The position numbers and the translations under genes are program-made. Below the pieces are notes generated by a model that worked only from the letters and a program-made list of their open reading frames with translations, was not told the origin of the DNA and ran no database searches. 14,106 nucleotides of DNA from Chitinophaga pinensis (GTDB lineage Bacteria > Bacteroidota > Bacteroidia > UKL13-3). How positions within the stretch are numbered: position 1 is the first letter of the stretch; the number at the start of each line of letters is the position of its first letter. The stretch is from the NCBI GenBank assembly GCA_943323675.2, contig CALPIR020000042.1:1-14106 (forward strand). Reading direction: 5' to 3'. Of this stretch, positions 1-8,055 are shown one piece after another.

Positions 1-3000
1 CGTTCGCAGTTATTTGTTTTTAATAACCAGGAAGATGCACGCTACTTTTATGCCGATTTAGAGAATTTACTCGAAGGTAAAACGGTACTTTATTTTCCAC
101 CATCATACCGCAAACCATTTGTTGTTTCACAACAAGATAGCACGCAGGTTTTAGAGCGTGCCGAAGTACTAAATAGGTTAAATCAACACAGCTCAACTGG
201 AGAGTTGGTGGTTACTACAGCCGAGGCACTTTGCGAGTTGGTTATTGGCGAAAAAGAACTTACTCAAAATACATTTGAACTTAAAGTAGGGCAGGCGTTT
301 GATTTGGAATTTTTTATGGAATTCCTCACCGAGCACCATTTTGAACGTGCCGATTTTGTTTATGAAGCTGGGCAGTTTAGTATACGTGGTGGTATTGTTG
401 ATGTGTTTTCGTTTAGCAACGACCAACCTTATCGCATTGAATTAAATGGCGAAGAAATTGAAAGCATACGTACATTTGATCCCAATACGCAGTTATCGGT
501 TAAAAAAGTAGATCGCTTTTTTATTATACCAAACGTTCAAAAAGAAACAGCATCAAGCAAGCGTAATTCTATTTTTAGTTACTTACAAAACGATACGATT
601 GTTTGGACTTTGGATGCGGCTTTCTCGCAACAACAAATAGAATTGGGTTGGGAAAAAGCGTTAAATGTTATTGAAAAATACAAGCCTGAAGAAGGTGATG
701 GTCCGCTCGAGCCCATCGAACATTTATTTGATACGCCTCAGGGTGTGATCAACCAATTAAAAAAATACCATATTGTTGAGTTCGGTACACGCACCAAATT
801 CAAAGCATCAACAAGTATCAATTTCGAAATCAGTCCGCAGCCGTTGTTTCACAAAAACTTCAAAATGCTGATTGAAAATTTGAGACAAAATCAATCCAAT
901 AATTTATTAAACTTAATTTTTAGTGACAGTAGCCGACAGGTAGAACGTTTATATACCATATTTGATGATTTGGATAAGGACGTAAAGTTTGAACCGCTTT
1001 ATCATGCACTATCAAAAGGTTTTATTGATTACGATGTAAGCTTAGCTTGTTACACCGAGCACCAAATTTTTGATAGGTTTTACCGTGGAAAGGTTCGAAA
1101 TACATATAGCAAAAGCCGCATCATTACGTTAAAAGAATTACGTGATTTAAAGCCAGGAGATTTTGTAACACATATTGATCATGGTGTTGGTCGTTTTGCT
1201 GGATTAGAAAAGATTGAAATCAACGGACGTATTCAAGAGGCGGTTCGTTTGGTGTATCGCGATAACGATTTGTTGTATGTAAGCATCAACTCTTTGCATA
1301 AAATTAGCAAATTTGTTGGTAAAGATGGCAACCCACCCCGTGTGCACAAATTGGGCAGTGATGTTTGGGAGAAGGTGAAGAACAACACCAAGAAAAAAGT
1401 AAAAGACATTGCCCGCGATTTGATTAAACTATATGCCTCACGGAAGTCTCAAGAAGGATTTGCTTATTCGCCTGATAACTACATGCAGGTAGAATTAGAG
1501 GCGAGTTTTATGTATGAAGATACACCAGACCAAAGCAAAGCAACTGCAGATGTAAAGAAGGACATGGAAAGTCCGCACCCAATGGATAGATTGGTTTGTG
1601 GTGATGTGGGGTTTGGTAAAACAGAAGTTGCCATACGTGCTGCATTTAAAGCGGTATGCGATAGCAAGCAAGTAGCTATTTTAGTACCTACAACCATTTT
1701 GGCTAATCAGCATTACCGTACGTTTAAAGAGCGTTTAAAAGGGTTTCCTTGTAATATTGATTATGTGAATAGATTTAGATCGGCTGCAGAACAAAAGGAA
1801 GTGAAAAGAAAGGTTGCCGAGGGACAAGTTGATATTCTTATTGGTACACATAAATTATTAAGTAAAGAGCTTAAATTTAAAGATTTAGGTTTAATGATTA
1901 TTGATGAAGAACAAAAGTTTGGAGTAGCTGCTAAAGAAAAATTAAAAGCATTTAGGGTAAATGTTGATTCGTTAACACTTACTGCTACACCTATTCCACG
2001 CACATTGCATTTTTCGTTAATGGGTGCAAGGGATTTGTCAGTAATCAATACACCTCCAGCAAATCGCCAACCGGTAACTACCGAGTTACACAGTTACAGT
2101 GATGATTTGGTAAAAGAAGTAATTATGGCTGAGGTAGAACGAGGTGGTCAGGTATTTTTTGTGCATCATCGTGTTAAAGATATTTACGAGTTGGCCGATA
2201 AAATCATGCGTATTTGCCCTGGTGTAAAAGTAGGTGTAGCCCACGGTCAATTAGAAGGTGATAAACTGGAAGATGTAATGCTTAAGTTTATTGAGGGCGA
2301 TTATGATGTATTATTGGCCACAACCATTATTGAAAGTGGTTTGGATATAAGTAATGCCAATACGATAATTATAAATAACGCGCATTTGTTCGGATTAAGT
2401 GACTTACATCAGATGCGCGGACGTGTCGGTCGTAGTAATAAAAAAGCATTCTGTTATTTAATGGTGCCAAGTATGCATACCCTTACTAATGATGCACGCA
2501 GAAGGTTACAAGCCATTGAAGAGTTTAGTGATTTAGGAAGTGGATTTAATGTGGCCATGCGCGATTTAGATATTCGTGGTGCAGGTAATTTATTGGGTGG
2601 TGAGCAAAGTGGTTTTATTGCCGAAATTGGTTTTGAGATGTACAATAAAATTTTGGACGAAGCCATTCAGGAATTAAAAGAAGATGAGTTTGCCGAGCTG
2701 TTTAAAGAAGAAAAAATACATAAAATTGAAGCCAGAGATTGTACCATTGAAACCGATTTAGAAGCCCTTATTCCTGATGATTATGTAAGGAATATTGCCG
2801 AACGTTTAAGTTTGTACAATGAGCTTTCTTCATTAACCAATGAGGCACAATTGGATCAATTTGCAGTTCAAATAAAAGATCGCTTTGGCGAATTGCCACC
2901 GCAGGTTTGGGATTTAATTGAAATGATTAAACTACGTGAATTGGCCAAATTATTGGGTTTCGAAAAAATAGTAATGAAAAATAGTGCATTTGCTGCATAT

Positions 3001-3189
3001 TTCCCAGACGAGAAAAAACAAGCCTATTACCAAAGTGAATTATTTACCAAGATGCTAACTTTCATTCAAAATAACGCACAACGTTGTAAGCTAAAACAAA
3101 CACCTAAAAGTTTAATATTGGGTGTGCAGCATATTTCAGGTATTGGGCATGCTAAAAAATTATTGAGCGACATTTTAGCCAATACTTAA
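1..3189 (+). CDS. mfd: Transcription-repair coupling factor Mfd (5' partial)
   Basis: Mfd is an ATP-driven DNA translocase that removes RNA polymerase stalled at DNA lesions and recruits the UvrA excision-repair machinery. The frame is open from base 1, so the true start lies outside the window; 1062 residues are visible. From family length I infer that some 50-60 N-terminal residues are missing. In visible numbering, the UvrB-like N-terminal part includes RGGIVDVF (129-136). A CarD-like RNA-polymerase-interaction domain starts near KPGDFVTHIDHGVGRF (from 384). The SF2 helicase core has Walker A GDVGFGKT (534-541), a DEEQ box (635-638), TATPIPRT (661-668) and motif VI HQMRGRVGRS (803-812). 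A TRG-type translocation region (RDLDIRGAGNLLGGEQSG) and a C-terminal TRCF domain follow. All core motifs are intact. The leucine codon at 205 is internal to the gene, not a start. The gene ends at a shared hairpin terminator. Confidence 0.97.
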   Translation, partial: RSQLFVFNNQEDARYFYADLENLLEGKTVLYFPPSYRKPFVVSQQDSTQVLERAEVLNRLNQHSSTGELVVTTAEALCELVIGEKELTQNTFELKVGQAFDLEFFMEFLTEHHFERADFVYEAGQFSIRGGIVDVFSFSNDQPYRIELNGEEIESIRTFDPNTQLSVKKVDRFFIIPNVQKETASSKRNSIFSYLQNDTIVWTLDAAFSQQQIELGWEKALNVIEKYKPEEGDGPLEPIEHLFDTPQGVINQLKKYHIVEFGTRTKFKASTSINFEISPQPLFHKNFKMLIENLRQNQSNNLLNLIFSDSSRQVERLYTIFDDLDKDVKFEPLYHALSKGFIDYDVSLACYTEHQIFDRFYRGKVRNTYSKSRIITLKELRDLKPGDFVTHIDHGVGRFAGLEKIEINGRIQEAVRLVYRDNDLLYVSINSLHKISKFVGKDGNPPRVHKLGSDVWEKVKNNTKKKVKDIARDLIKLYASRKSQEGFAYSPDNYMQVELEASFMYEDTPDQSKATADVKKDMESPHPMDRLVCGDVGFGKTEVAIRAAFKAVCDSKQVAILVPTTILANQHYRTFKERLKGFPCNIDYVNRFRSAAEQKEVKRKVAEGQVDILIGTHKLLSKELKFKDLGLMIIDEEQKFGVAAKEKLKAFRVNVDSLTLTATPIPRTLHFSLMGARDLSVINTPPANRQPVTTELHSYSDDLVKEVIMAEVERGGQVFFVHHRVKDIYELADKIMRICPGVKVGVAHGQLEGDKLEDVMLKFIEGDYDVLLATTIIESGLDISNANTIIINNAHLFGLSDLHQMRGRVGRSNKKAFCYLMVPSMHTLTNDARRRLQAIEEFSDLGSGFNVAMRDLDIRGAGNLLGGEQSGFIAEIGFEMYNKILDEAIQELKEDEFAELFKEEKIHKIEARDCTIETDLEALIPDDYVRNIAERLSLYNELSSLTNEAQLDQFAVQIKDRFGELPPQVWDLIEMIKLRELAKLLGFEKIVMKNSAFAAYFPDEKKQAYYQSELFTKMLTFIQNNAQRCKLKQTPKSLILGVQHISGIGHAKKLLSDILANT

Positions 3190-3192
3190 AAA

Positions 3193-3230
3193 TTAATCCA
3201 TCACTTTTTTGGTGGTGGATTGATTTTAAT
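3193..3230. terminator. Bidirectional hairpin terminator between mfd and the Dabb gene
   Basis: A 12-bp stem (3193-3204 with 3212-3223, including two G-U pairs) encloses a 7-base T-rich loop. TTTTAAT follows on the + strand and AATTTTT on the - strand. It fills the gap between two convergent stop codons (3187-3189 and 3232-3234), so it plausibly ends both mfd and the long leftward operon. This is seen from the sequence only; folding energy was not computed. Confidence 0.7.
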
Positions 3231-3231
3231 A

Positions 3232-3534
3232 TTAAACCGTGTAATCTATAACCCTACGTTCGCTGCGCGCTTCTGCTATAAAAGGCATAACAGCCTTGTG
3301 TAAGGGGTGATTTGCGTAAAAATCTAACGCTTCTTTACTTTCAAATTCACTATACAAAACTACATCAGCACTTTCAGCCGAATGTAAAAAATCAAATCCT
3401 ATTTCTAATTTAATACAGCCCTCAATTTTACCGTTTAAAGCTTCTATTTTTTGTTTAATGGCTGCTGCGTTTTCAGCTTTACTCATACCATTTGCTTCGT
3501 CTTTTAATTTCCAAAATACAATGTGCTTTACCAT
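3232..3534 (-). CDS. Dabb (stress-responsive alpha/beta barrel) domain protein
   Basis: This 100-residue cytoplasmic protein opens with MVKHIVFWKLKDEA, the typical first strand of the Dabb ferredoxin-like family. It continues with an IKQKIEALNGKIEG helix, a VLYSEFESKEALDFYANHPLHK segment that closely fits the family, and a closing RRVIDYTV strand. Length matches the family's usual single-domain dimeric barrel. The function of bacterial members is generally unknown; some relatives are enzymes acting on small aromatic or polyketide compounds, and others are stress-induced in plants. It is the last gene of the leftward operon, starting 4 bp after the YiiX-like gene, which implies co-transcription. 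The start is a clear ATG. No catalytic residue can be assigned with confidence. Confidence 0.88.
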   Translation of the reverse strand: MVKHIVFWKLKDEANGMSKAENAAAIKQKIEALNGKIEGCIKLEIGFDFLHSAESADVVLYSEFESKEALDFYANHPLHKAVMPFIAEARSERRVIDYTV

Positions 3535-3538
3535 ACTT

Positions 3539-4162
3539 TTAATTTATAATTCCTATCCAATTAATTTTGTTGCTGCGCGATATTCCAGCAGGATTAATGC
3601 CTGGCTTACCTTCAGGTATTTCAATGTTTAACTTTTTATAATAATCAACCCATGCCTTAAAGTAATCATTGCTATTAGGTGTTTTAAAGGTCATAGGTTC
3701 TAATTCAAAAAACGGTTTGTTTTGGTTTGATGTTTTAAATGCATCATATATCAACTCACTGCAGTAATATTTTTTATTGTTATATAAAAATGGTTCATCG
3801 TAAGGCACACCAATTTGTTTAATGGCAAATAAAACGGCACCAGTTATTAAACCTGAATAATCTGATTTAATACGACCTAAGTATAGCTGGTTTTGTGTAC
3901 GGTTTTTAAACTGATGGTATGGCGTTAATGTAACCGATTTGCCAATGGCTTCTATCACATAAACACTATCTTGCTTAATGTAAATTAAACCAATGTGTGA
4001 GAATTTTAAACTGTCTCTACCAAAAGTAACTTGCTCTATGGCATCGCACAAAGGGCCACAATCTAAGTTTTGAAAAAGTAAATCACCTTGTTTAAATGAT
4101 TGTTGAGCCCAAGCTATTTTGCCAATAGCAATTAATATGATCAAATAAATAAATCGTTTCAT
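3539..4162 (-). CDS. YiiX/YebB-like permuted papain-fold hydrolase, exported
   Basis: This 207-residue protein has a clear signal peptide (MKRFIYLIILIAIGKIAWAQ, cleavage likely after residue 20), so it should act in the periplasm or at the envelope. The mature part begins with QGDLLFQNLDCGPLCDAI, then FSHIGLIY with the likely catalytic His56. VIEAIG (69-74) carries a conserved acidic residue. GVPYDEPFLYNNKKYYCSELIYDAF follows, with the likely nucleophile Cys134. This His-before-Cys order is the hallmark of the circularly permuted NlpC/P60-papain group (YiiX, DUF830-type). Family members are thought to hydrolyse amide or ester bonds in lipids or peptidoglycan; the substrate here is unknown. 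It lies 16 bp after the EamA gene and 4 bp before the Dabb gene, so it is probably in the same operon. Confidence 0.87.
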   Translation of the reverse strand: MKRFIYLIILIAIGKIAWAQQSFKQGDLLFQNLDCGPLCDAIEQVTFGRDSLKFSHIGLIYIKQDSVYVIEAIGKSVTLTPYHQFKNRTQNQLYLGRIKSDYSGLITGAVLFAIKQIGVPYDEPFLYNNKKYYCSELIYDAFKTSNQNKPFFELEPMTFKTPNSNDYFKAWVDYYKKLNIEIPEGKPGINPAGISRSNKINWIGIIN

Positions 4163-4178
4163 TTCAGGTGAGTTGATC

Positions 4179-5054
4179 TTAGATATCGTTTACAAACCGC
4201 TGTTTTATTAACGGGTAGGTAAATACACTAATTAAAATAATTACAGCTCCAACATAAAATCCACTGCTCATGTATTCTGTGTCGCCAAATAACAATAGTG
4301 AAAACACAATGCCGTAAACAGGTTCTAGGTTATTGGTTATAATTACGGTAAGCGGACTAAAATGTTTTAATATTTCAATACTCCAAGTAAAAGCAATTAT
4401 GGTGCACAGCACACTTAAAATAATTAGCCCTATCCCATCACTAATTCCTATTGATGGCAGCTCAAATCCATGTCCATCGAAACCTAATTTGGCTATTGTG
4501 ATAAAAACAAGAGCGCCTAAAAACTCGTAAAAGGTAATTTTATAGGCACCATGTGTTGCTATTAATTTACCATTGTATATGCCAAAAAACGCCCCGGTAA
4601 ATGCAGCTAATATCCCATAAATTATTCCTGCTAATTGGTCAGTTTCAAACTTGAAAATAATGCCTAACCCAATTACCAATATAATTCCATAAATAAAATC
4701 GCCCCAAAAGAATTTCTTTTTAAGAAGGAGTGGTTGCATAAGGCTTGCAAATAAAGTTAAGGTGCTAAATCCGGCCATGGTTACACTTACATTACTTACT
4801 TTAATGGCTGTGTAAAAAAAGTACCAATGTAAACCAACGGTTGTACCTATTAAACTTATATGTAATATGGATTTTAATCCCATAGTTACAGGTTGTTTTA
4901 TGTACCACATAAAAACTAATAATCCTAAAAGTGAAATGGCCAATCTGTACCAAACCAAATCTAACGCACCAAAAGAAATAAACTTCCCTAATACAGGAGT
5001 TAATCCCCAAAATAAAATAATGATGTGTAGTTGAATAAACTTGTTTACCTGCAT
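4179..5054 (-). CDS. EamA-family (DMT superfamily) inner-membrane transporter
   Basis: This 291-residue protein is almost entirely hydrophobic, with about ten predicted membrane helices arranged as two tandem EamA repeats. The first runs from HIIILFWGLTPVLGKFI through GFSTLTLFASLMQPLLLKKK. The second runs from GIIYGILAAFTGAFFGIYNGKLI to LKHFSPLTVIITNNLEPVYGIVFSLLLFG. The FSTLTLFASLMQP and NLEPVYG stretches fit the conserved ends of each EamA repeat. Members export amino acids, metabolites or drugs, or take up nucleotide sugars; the substrate cannot be read from sequence. It starts at ATG 3 bp after the LptF/G-family permease stop codon, which implies translational coupling. Codon style resembles the neighbours, and I see no sign of transfer. 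Confidence 0.9.
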   Translation of the reverse strand: MQVNKFIQLHIIILFWGLTPVLGKFISFGALDLVWYRLAISLLGLLVFMWYIKQPVTMGLKSILHISLIGTTVGLHWYFFYTAIKVSNVSVTMAGFSTLTLFASLMQPLLLKKKFFWGDFIYGIILVIGLGIIFKFETDQLAGIIYGILAAFTGAFFGIYNGKLIATHGAYKITFYEFLGALVFITIAKLGFDGHGFELPSIGISDGIGLIILSVLCTIIAFTWSIEILKHFSPLTVIITNNLEPVYGIVFSLLLFGDTEYMSSGFYVGAVIILISVFTYPLIKQRFVNDI

Positions 5055-5057
5055 AAG

Positions 5058-6134
5058 TTACTTTGGAGCCGATTTTGTCATTAATAGTGCAATAATCATA
5101 AATAGCACATTTGGTATCCAAACGGCAATTGCAGGTGGTAATACATTCGTAACACCTAACGTATTAAACACCTGTATAACCAATAAAAAAGTAAATGTTA
5201 GAAATATACCAATACCTAAATGTAATCCTGTGCCACCTCTGCTTTTTCTAGATGAAATGGCAACAGCTAAAAGTGTTAAAATGAAAAATGAAAATGGGGT
5301 TGCAATACGTTTATACAATTCAACATAATATTTGCTAATACTTGCCGAACCTTTTTCTTTTTCTCGCCTAATATATTCGTTCAATTCAGGATTAGTCATG
5401 GAAGAAACAAACTGTGATTTAACAATAAATTCGTCTGGGCTTATCCTAAGCGATGTATCAAGTTTGTCCCCTTTTTCTATTATTTCTATCCCATTTTTAA
5501 ATAGTCTTCGCTGGAAATATTCAAGTCGCCAATTTTGTGTTTCCCTGTTCCATAACAACCTATTTGCAAATACCCTTTGGCTCACTTTAAAGTTGTCGAA
5601 TCGTTCTAGCGAAACATTGTATCCTGTGCTATCTAAATAATTGAACGATTCCATGTGTAGTATTGTTCCTGGTTCTATCACACAACTGATGTTATTGCTT
5701 TGAGTGGTCTTTTTTTCTTTTATCCATGCTTCTTCAAACGCATACCTTTTTTTATCGCAATATGGAATTACCCAAGTATTTAAATACAAAAATACTGCTG
5801 CTAAAATTGTAGCCGCTACCAAATACGGACGTAAAAATCTTTTATAACTTATTCCACTATTTAGGATGGCAATTATTTCGCTGTTTTGTGCTAGTTTACT
5901 ATTAAAAAACATGGCACTTAAAAACACAAATATTGGACTAAACATGCCAAAGAAATAGGGTAAAAAGTATATGTAGTAATCAAAAACCACTACAAAAAAT
6001 GGTGGCTTACGTTTTAAAAAGTCGTCTATTTTCTCACTGATATCAATAAAAATGGCAATAAGGGAAAACAACCCCAATGTAAAAACAAAGGTTATAAGAA
6101 ACTTTTTTATAATGTATCTATCTAGTGTTTTCAT
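5058..6134 (-). CDS. LptF/LptG (YjgP/YjgQ) family permease
   Basis: LptF and LptG form the membrane part of the LptB2FG ABC transporter, which extracts lipopolysaccharide from the inner membrane and passes it to the periplasmic Lpt bridge. This 358-residue protein has the family layout: three N-terminal helices (about 12-31, 53-77, 104-124), a periplasmic jelly-roll domain (about 130-265) and three C-terminal helices (about 278-295, 304-326, 331-353). The start MKTLDRYIIKKFLITF and the segment MTNPELNEYIRREKEKG followed by YYVELYKRIATPFSFF are characteristic. Length matches LptF or LptG of Proteobacteria, but I cannot say which paralogue it is. Following tgt is, as I recall, a recurrent order in Bacteroidota. 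A 78-bp gap upstream contains a possible promoter. Confidence 0.92.
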   Translation of the reverse strand: MKTLDRYIIKKFLITFVFTLGLFSLIAIFIDISEKIDDFLKRKPPFFVVVFDYYIYFLPYFFGMFSPIFVFLSAMFFNSKLAQNSEIIAILNSGISYKRFLRPYLVAATILAAVFLYLNTWVIPYCDKKRYAFEEAWIKEKKTTQSNNISCVIEPGTILHMESFNYLDSTGYNVSLERFDNFKVSQRVFANRLLWNRETQNWRLEYFQRRLFKNGIEIIEKGDKLDTSLRISPDEFIVKSQFVSSMTNPELNEYIRREKEKGSASISKYYVELYKRIATPFSFFILTLLAVAISSRKSRGGTGLHLGIGIFLTFTFLLVIQVFNTLGVTNVLPPAIAVWIPNVLFMIIALLMTKSAPK

Positions 6135-6175
6135 CTTTTTGATGCTTGGCTTGTCAGGCCTGCAATAATAGTGTG

Positions 6176-6183
6176 CAAATTTA
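6176..6183 (-). promoter_or_regulatory. Possible Bacteroidota-type -7 box upstream of the LptF/G-family gene
   Basis: The minus strand reads TAAATTTG, an exact match to the Bacteroidota -7 consensus TAnnTTTG. It is followed by GCACAC and leaves a leader of about 40 bases before the ATG. No clear TTG (-33) element stands at the usual distance upstream. It sits in the only sizeable gap (6135-6212) of the leftward operon, so it could give the envelope genes expression independent of tgt. Confidence 0.4.
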
Positions 6184-6212
6184 TTTTTTGTGGATTTTGT
6201 TCTTTTTCTAAG

Positions 6213-7331
6213 TTACAGTCTGTTTGTTATTTGTTTCAGGATTTGTGTTTTCCATGCTGCAAAATCTCCTTCAATAATATGTTTGCGGGCTTCTTTCACC
6301 AACCACAAATAAAACATCAAGTTTTGTCTACTGGCAATTTGTGCCCCAAGATTTTCTCCTGTGCGAATTAAATGTCTTAAATAAGCTTTGCTGTATTCAG
6401 GTGTAAATGGCTCGTCTAACTGACTGTAATCAAATTGCCACTTTTGGTTTTTAATATTTATAACACCTTGACTTGTGAAAATAAATCCATGACGCGCATT
6501 ACGGGTTGGCATTACACAATCAAACATATCAATACCCAAAGAAATACATTCTAATATATTTTGTGGTGTGCCTACACCCATTAAATAACGAGGTTTATCT
6601 TTAGGTAAAATACCACAAACCAACTCTGTCATTTCATACATGTCTTCTGCTGGTTCACCAACGCTTAATCCTCCAATGGCATTGCCTTCACGATTTTGTT
6701 CAGCAATAAACTCTGCGGATTGTTTACGTAAATCTTTGTAAACACTTCCTTGTACAATAGGGAATAAATTTTGTTCAACACCATACAATGGTTCTGTTTT
6801 GTCAAACTGTTCAATACATCGTTTTAACCAACGATGCGTCATGTGCATAGAACGTTTTGCATAGTCATACTCGCAAGGGTAAGGCGTGCACTCATCAAAG
6901 GCCATCACAATATCTGCCCCGATTTCCCTTTGTATATCCATTACATTTTCGGGCGTAAATTGATGTTTACTGCCATCTAAATGCGATTTAAATTCAACCC
7001 CTTGTTCGCTAATTTTTCTGATATCATTTAAAGAGAAAACTTGAAAGCCCCCACTATCAGTAAGCATGGGTCTATCCCAATTCATAAATTTATGAATTCC
7101 TCCAGCTTTATTTATTACTTCTAACCCTGGGCGCAAATACACATGGTATGTATTGGCTAATATAATTTGAGCATTTACATCAGTTTTTAACTGTTGTTGA
7201 TTAACGTTTTTAACTGTGGCTTGCGTACCAACAGGCATAAAAATTGGCGTCTCTATAGGTCCACGACCTGTTTGTAACACACCTGCACGAGCATGGGTGT
7301 GGGTATCCGTTTTTAATAAATTAAAATTCAT
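6213..7331 (-). CDS. tgt: tRNA-guanine transglycosylase (queuine/preQ1 tRNA-ribosyltransferase)
   Basis: Tgt swaps guanine-34 for preQ1 in tRNAs with GUN anticodons (Tyr, His, Asn, Asp), a step of queuosine synthesis. The 372-residue protein has the TIM-barrel motifs: ETPIFMPVGTQATVK (27-41), MLTDSGGFQVFS with catalytic Asp92, VQGSVYKDLR (193-202), GGLSVGEPAE (220-229), LMGVGTP (250-256) and FDCVMPTRNARHG with nucleophile Asp271. Oddly, the C-terminal zinc site is absent. Where the bacterial family usually has CxCxxC before YSRAYLHH, this protein has DYSQLDEPFTPEYSKAYLRH (301-320), and the fourth ligand His (TIHNL) is Gln336 (SRQNL). The cysteine loss seems common in Bacteroidota Tgt. The start is ATG, 25 bp after porT. 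Confidence 0.96.
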   Translation of the reverse strand: MNFNLLKTDTHTHARAGVLQTGRGPIETPIFMPVGTQATVKNVNQQQLKTDVNAQIILANTYHVYLRPGLEVINKAGGIHKFMNWDRPMLTDSGGFQVFSLNDIRKISEQGVEFKSHLDGSKHQFTPENVMDIQREIGADIVMAFDECTPYPCEYDYAKRSMHMTHRWLKRCIEQFDKTEPLYGVEQNLFPIVQGSVYKDLRKQSAEFIAEQNREGNAIGGLSVGEPAEDMYEMTELVCGILPKDKPRYLMGVGTPQNILECISLGIDMFDCVMPTRNARHGFIFTSQGVINIKNQKWQFDYSQLDEPFTPEYSKAYLRHLIRTGENLGAQIASRQNLMFYLWLVKEARKHIIEGDFAAWKTQILKQITNRL

Positions 7332-7356
7332 TATTTAGCATGCATAGGTAAATAGC

Positions 7357-8055
7357 TTATCCTTCAAAATGTAAGGAAAATTGAATTAATTGAGGCACCA
7401 ATCTATCTATAGATTCGGTATAAATATAACCATCATGAAACAGGCTATTGCCAATGGTATTGTAAAATTTAATTTCTGGAGAAAACTTAAAGTACTCAAA
7501 ATACATATCTAAACCAAAACCAACTTCGTAACCAAACGAAATCGGTTGAAGTGAAACAACGGGTTTACTTATACTTCTGTCTTGTTTTACTGTAGATGCT
7601 AAATCATAGCTACCTCTGATACCTCCAATTACATATACACGAACATTTTTTCTTCGGTCTGATTTAAATTTAATAAGCAAATCAGCATCACAATAAGCCG
7701 ATTCTATCTCGGTTGTTTTTTTACTGTTTTCAAACTCGTAATTGATGTTTCGTTGTACAAACGAAATTACAGGAAACAATAATCGTAAATCCCAGTTTTG
7801 ACCCAAATGTAAATTAGTAATTGCCCCCAAACCTATACCTGGGAAAGTAACCGAATTTATACTCTTAACAGTATCAAACGGTGCACGATCTGAGCGTCTG
7901 TCAATTCGCATGCGACCAGTATTGGTTCCTATTGTGAAACCAAAGTGCAGTCGTTTATTATCGTATTGCTCCATATTGGCTTGGGCAAACAAATTGAAAC
8001 TACACAATAACAGCGTTAGTGTTATTATTATTTTATGGCTGTGTAGAGCGTACAA
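7357..8055 (-). CDS. porT: PorT-family outer-membrane beta-barrel protein (type IX secretion)
   Basis: PorT is required for the type IX secretion system, which carries proteins with C-terminal sorting domains across the outer membrane in Bacteroidota. This 232-residue protein has a signal peptide ending near SFNLFAQ (residue 25). A series of short amphipathic strands follows: KRLHFGFTIGTN, FPGIGLGAITNLHLGQNWDLRLLFPV, and the ADLLIKFKSDRRKNVRVYVIGG and YEVGFGLDMYFEYFKFSPEIKF segments, which fit PorT particularly well. The C-terminal strand LIQFSLHFEG suits a barrel. The start is a TTG inside the end of ubiE, giving a 28-bp overlap; no ATG lies in frame before the signal peptide, and a later start would lose it. 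Location directly after ubiE recurs in this phylum (recalled, not checked). A generic porin-family annotation is the main alternative. Confidence 0.88.
   Translation of the reverse strand: MYALHSHKIIITLTLLLCSFNLFAQANMEQYDNKRLHFGFTIGTNTGRMRIDRRSDRAPFDTVKSINSVTFPGIGLGAITNLHLGQNWDLRLLFPVISFVQRNINYEFENSKKTTEIESAYCDADLLIKFKSDRRKNVRVYVIGGIRGSYDLASTVKQDRSISKPVVSLQPISFGYEVGFGLDMYFEYFKFSPEIKFYNTIGNSLFHDGYIYTESIDRLVPQLIQFSLHFEG

Noticed and set aside
205..207. TTG as the start of mfd
   Set aside because: The frame is open back to base 1 and the upstream translation (YFYADLENLL, YFPPSYRKPF) fits Mfd, so this codon is internal and the gene is cut by the window edge.
193..426. Minus-strand open frame of 77 codons inside mfd
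   Set aside because: It lies antisense to the conserved UvrB-like part of mfd, resembles no protein family and has low-complexity composition; it is a shadow of the real gene.
4801..5121. Minus-strand 106-codon frame overlapping the start of the EamA gene and the end of the permease
   Set aside because: It is a shifted frame over two well-supported genes, and its translation resembles no family.
5041..5640. Two plus-strand open frames opposite the LptF/G-family permease
   Set aside because: The permease on the minus strand shows full family structure; the opposite frames lack any recognisable motif and overlap it completely.
7332..7356. Overlapping GCATGC and ATGCAT palindromes between porT and tgt, considered as an operator
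   Set aside because: They are only 6 bp each, in a 25-bp operon gap with no promoter-like box; too short to distinguish from chance.
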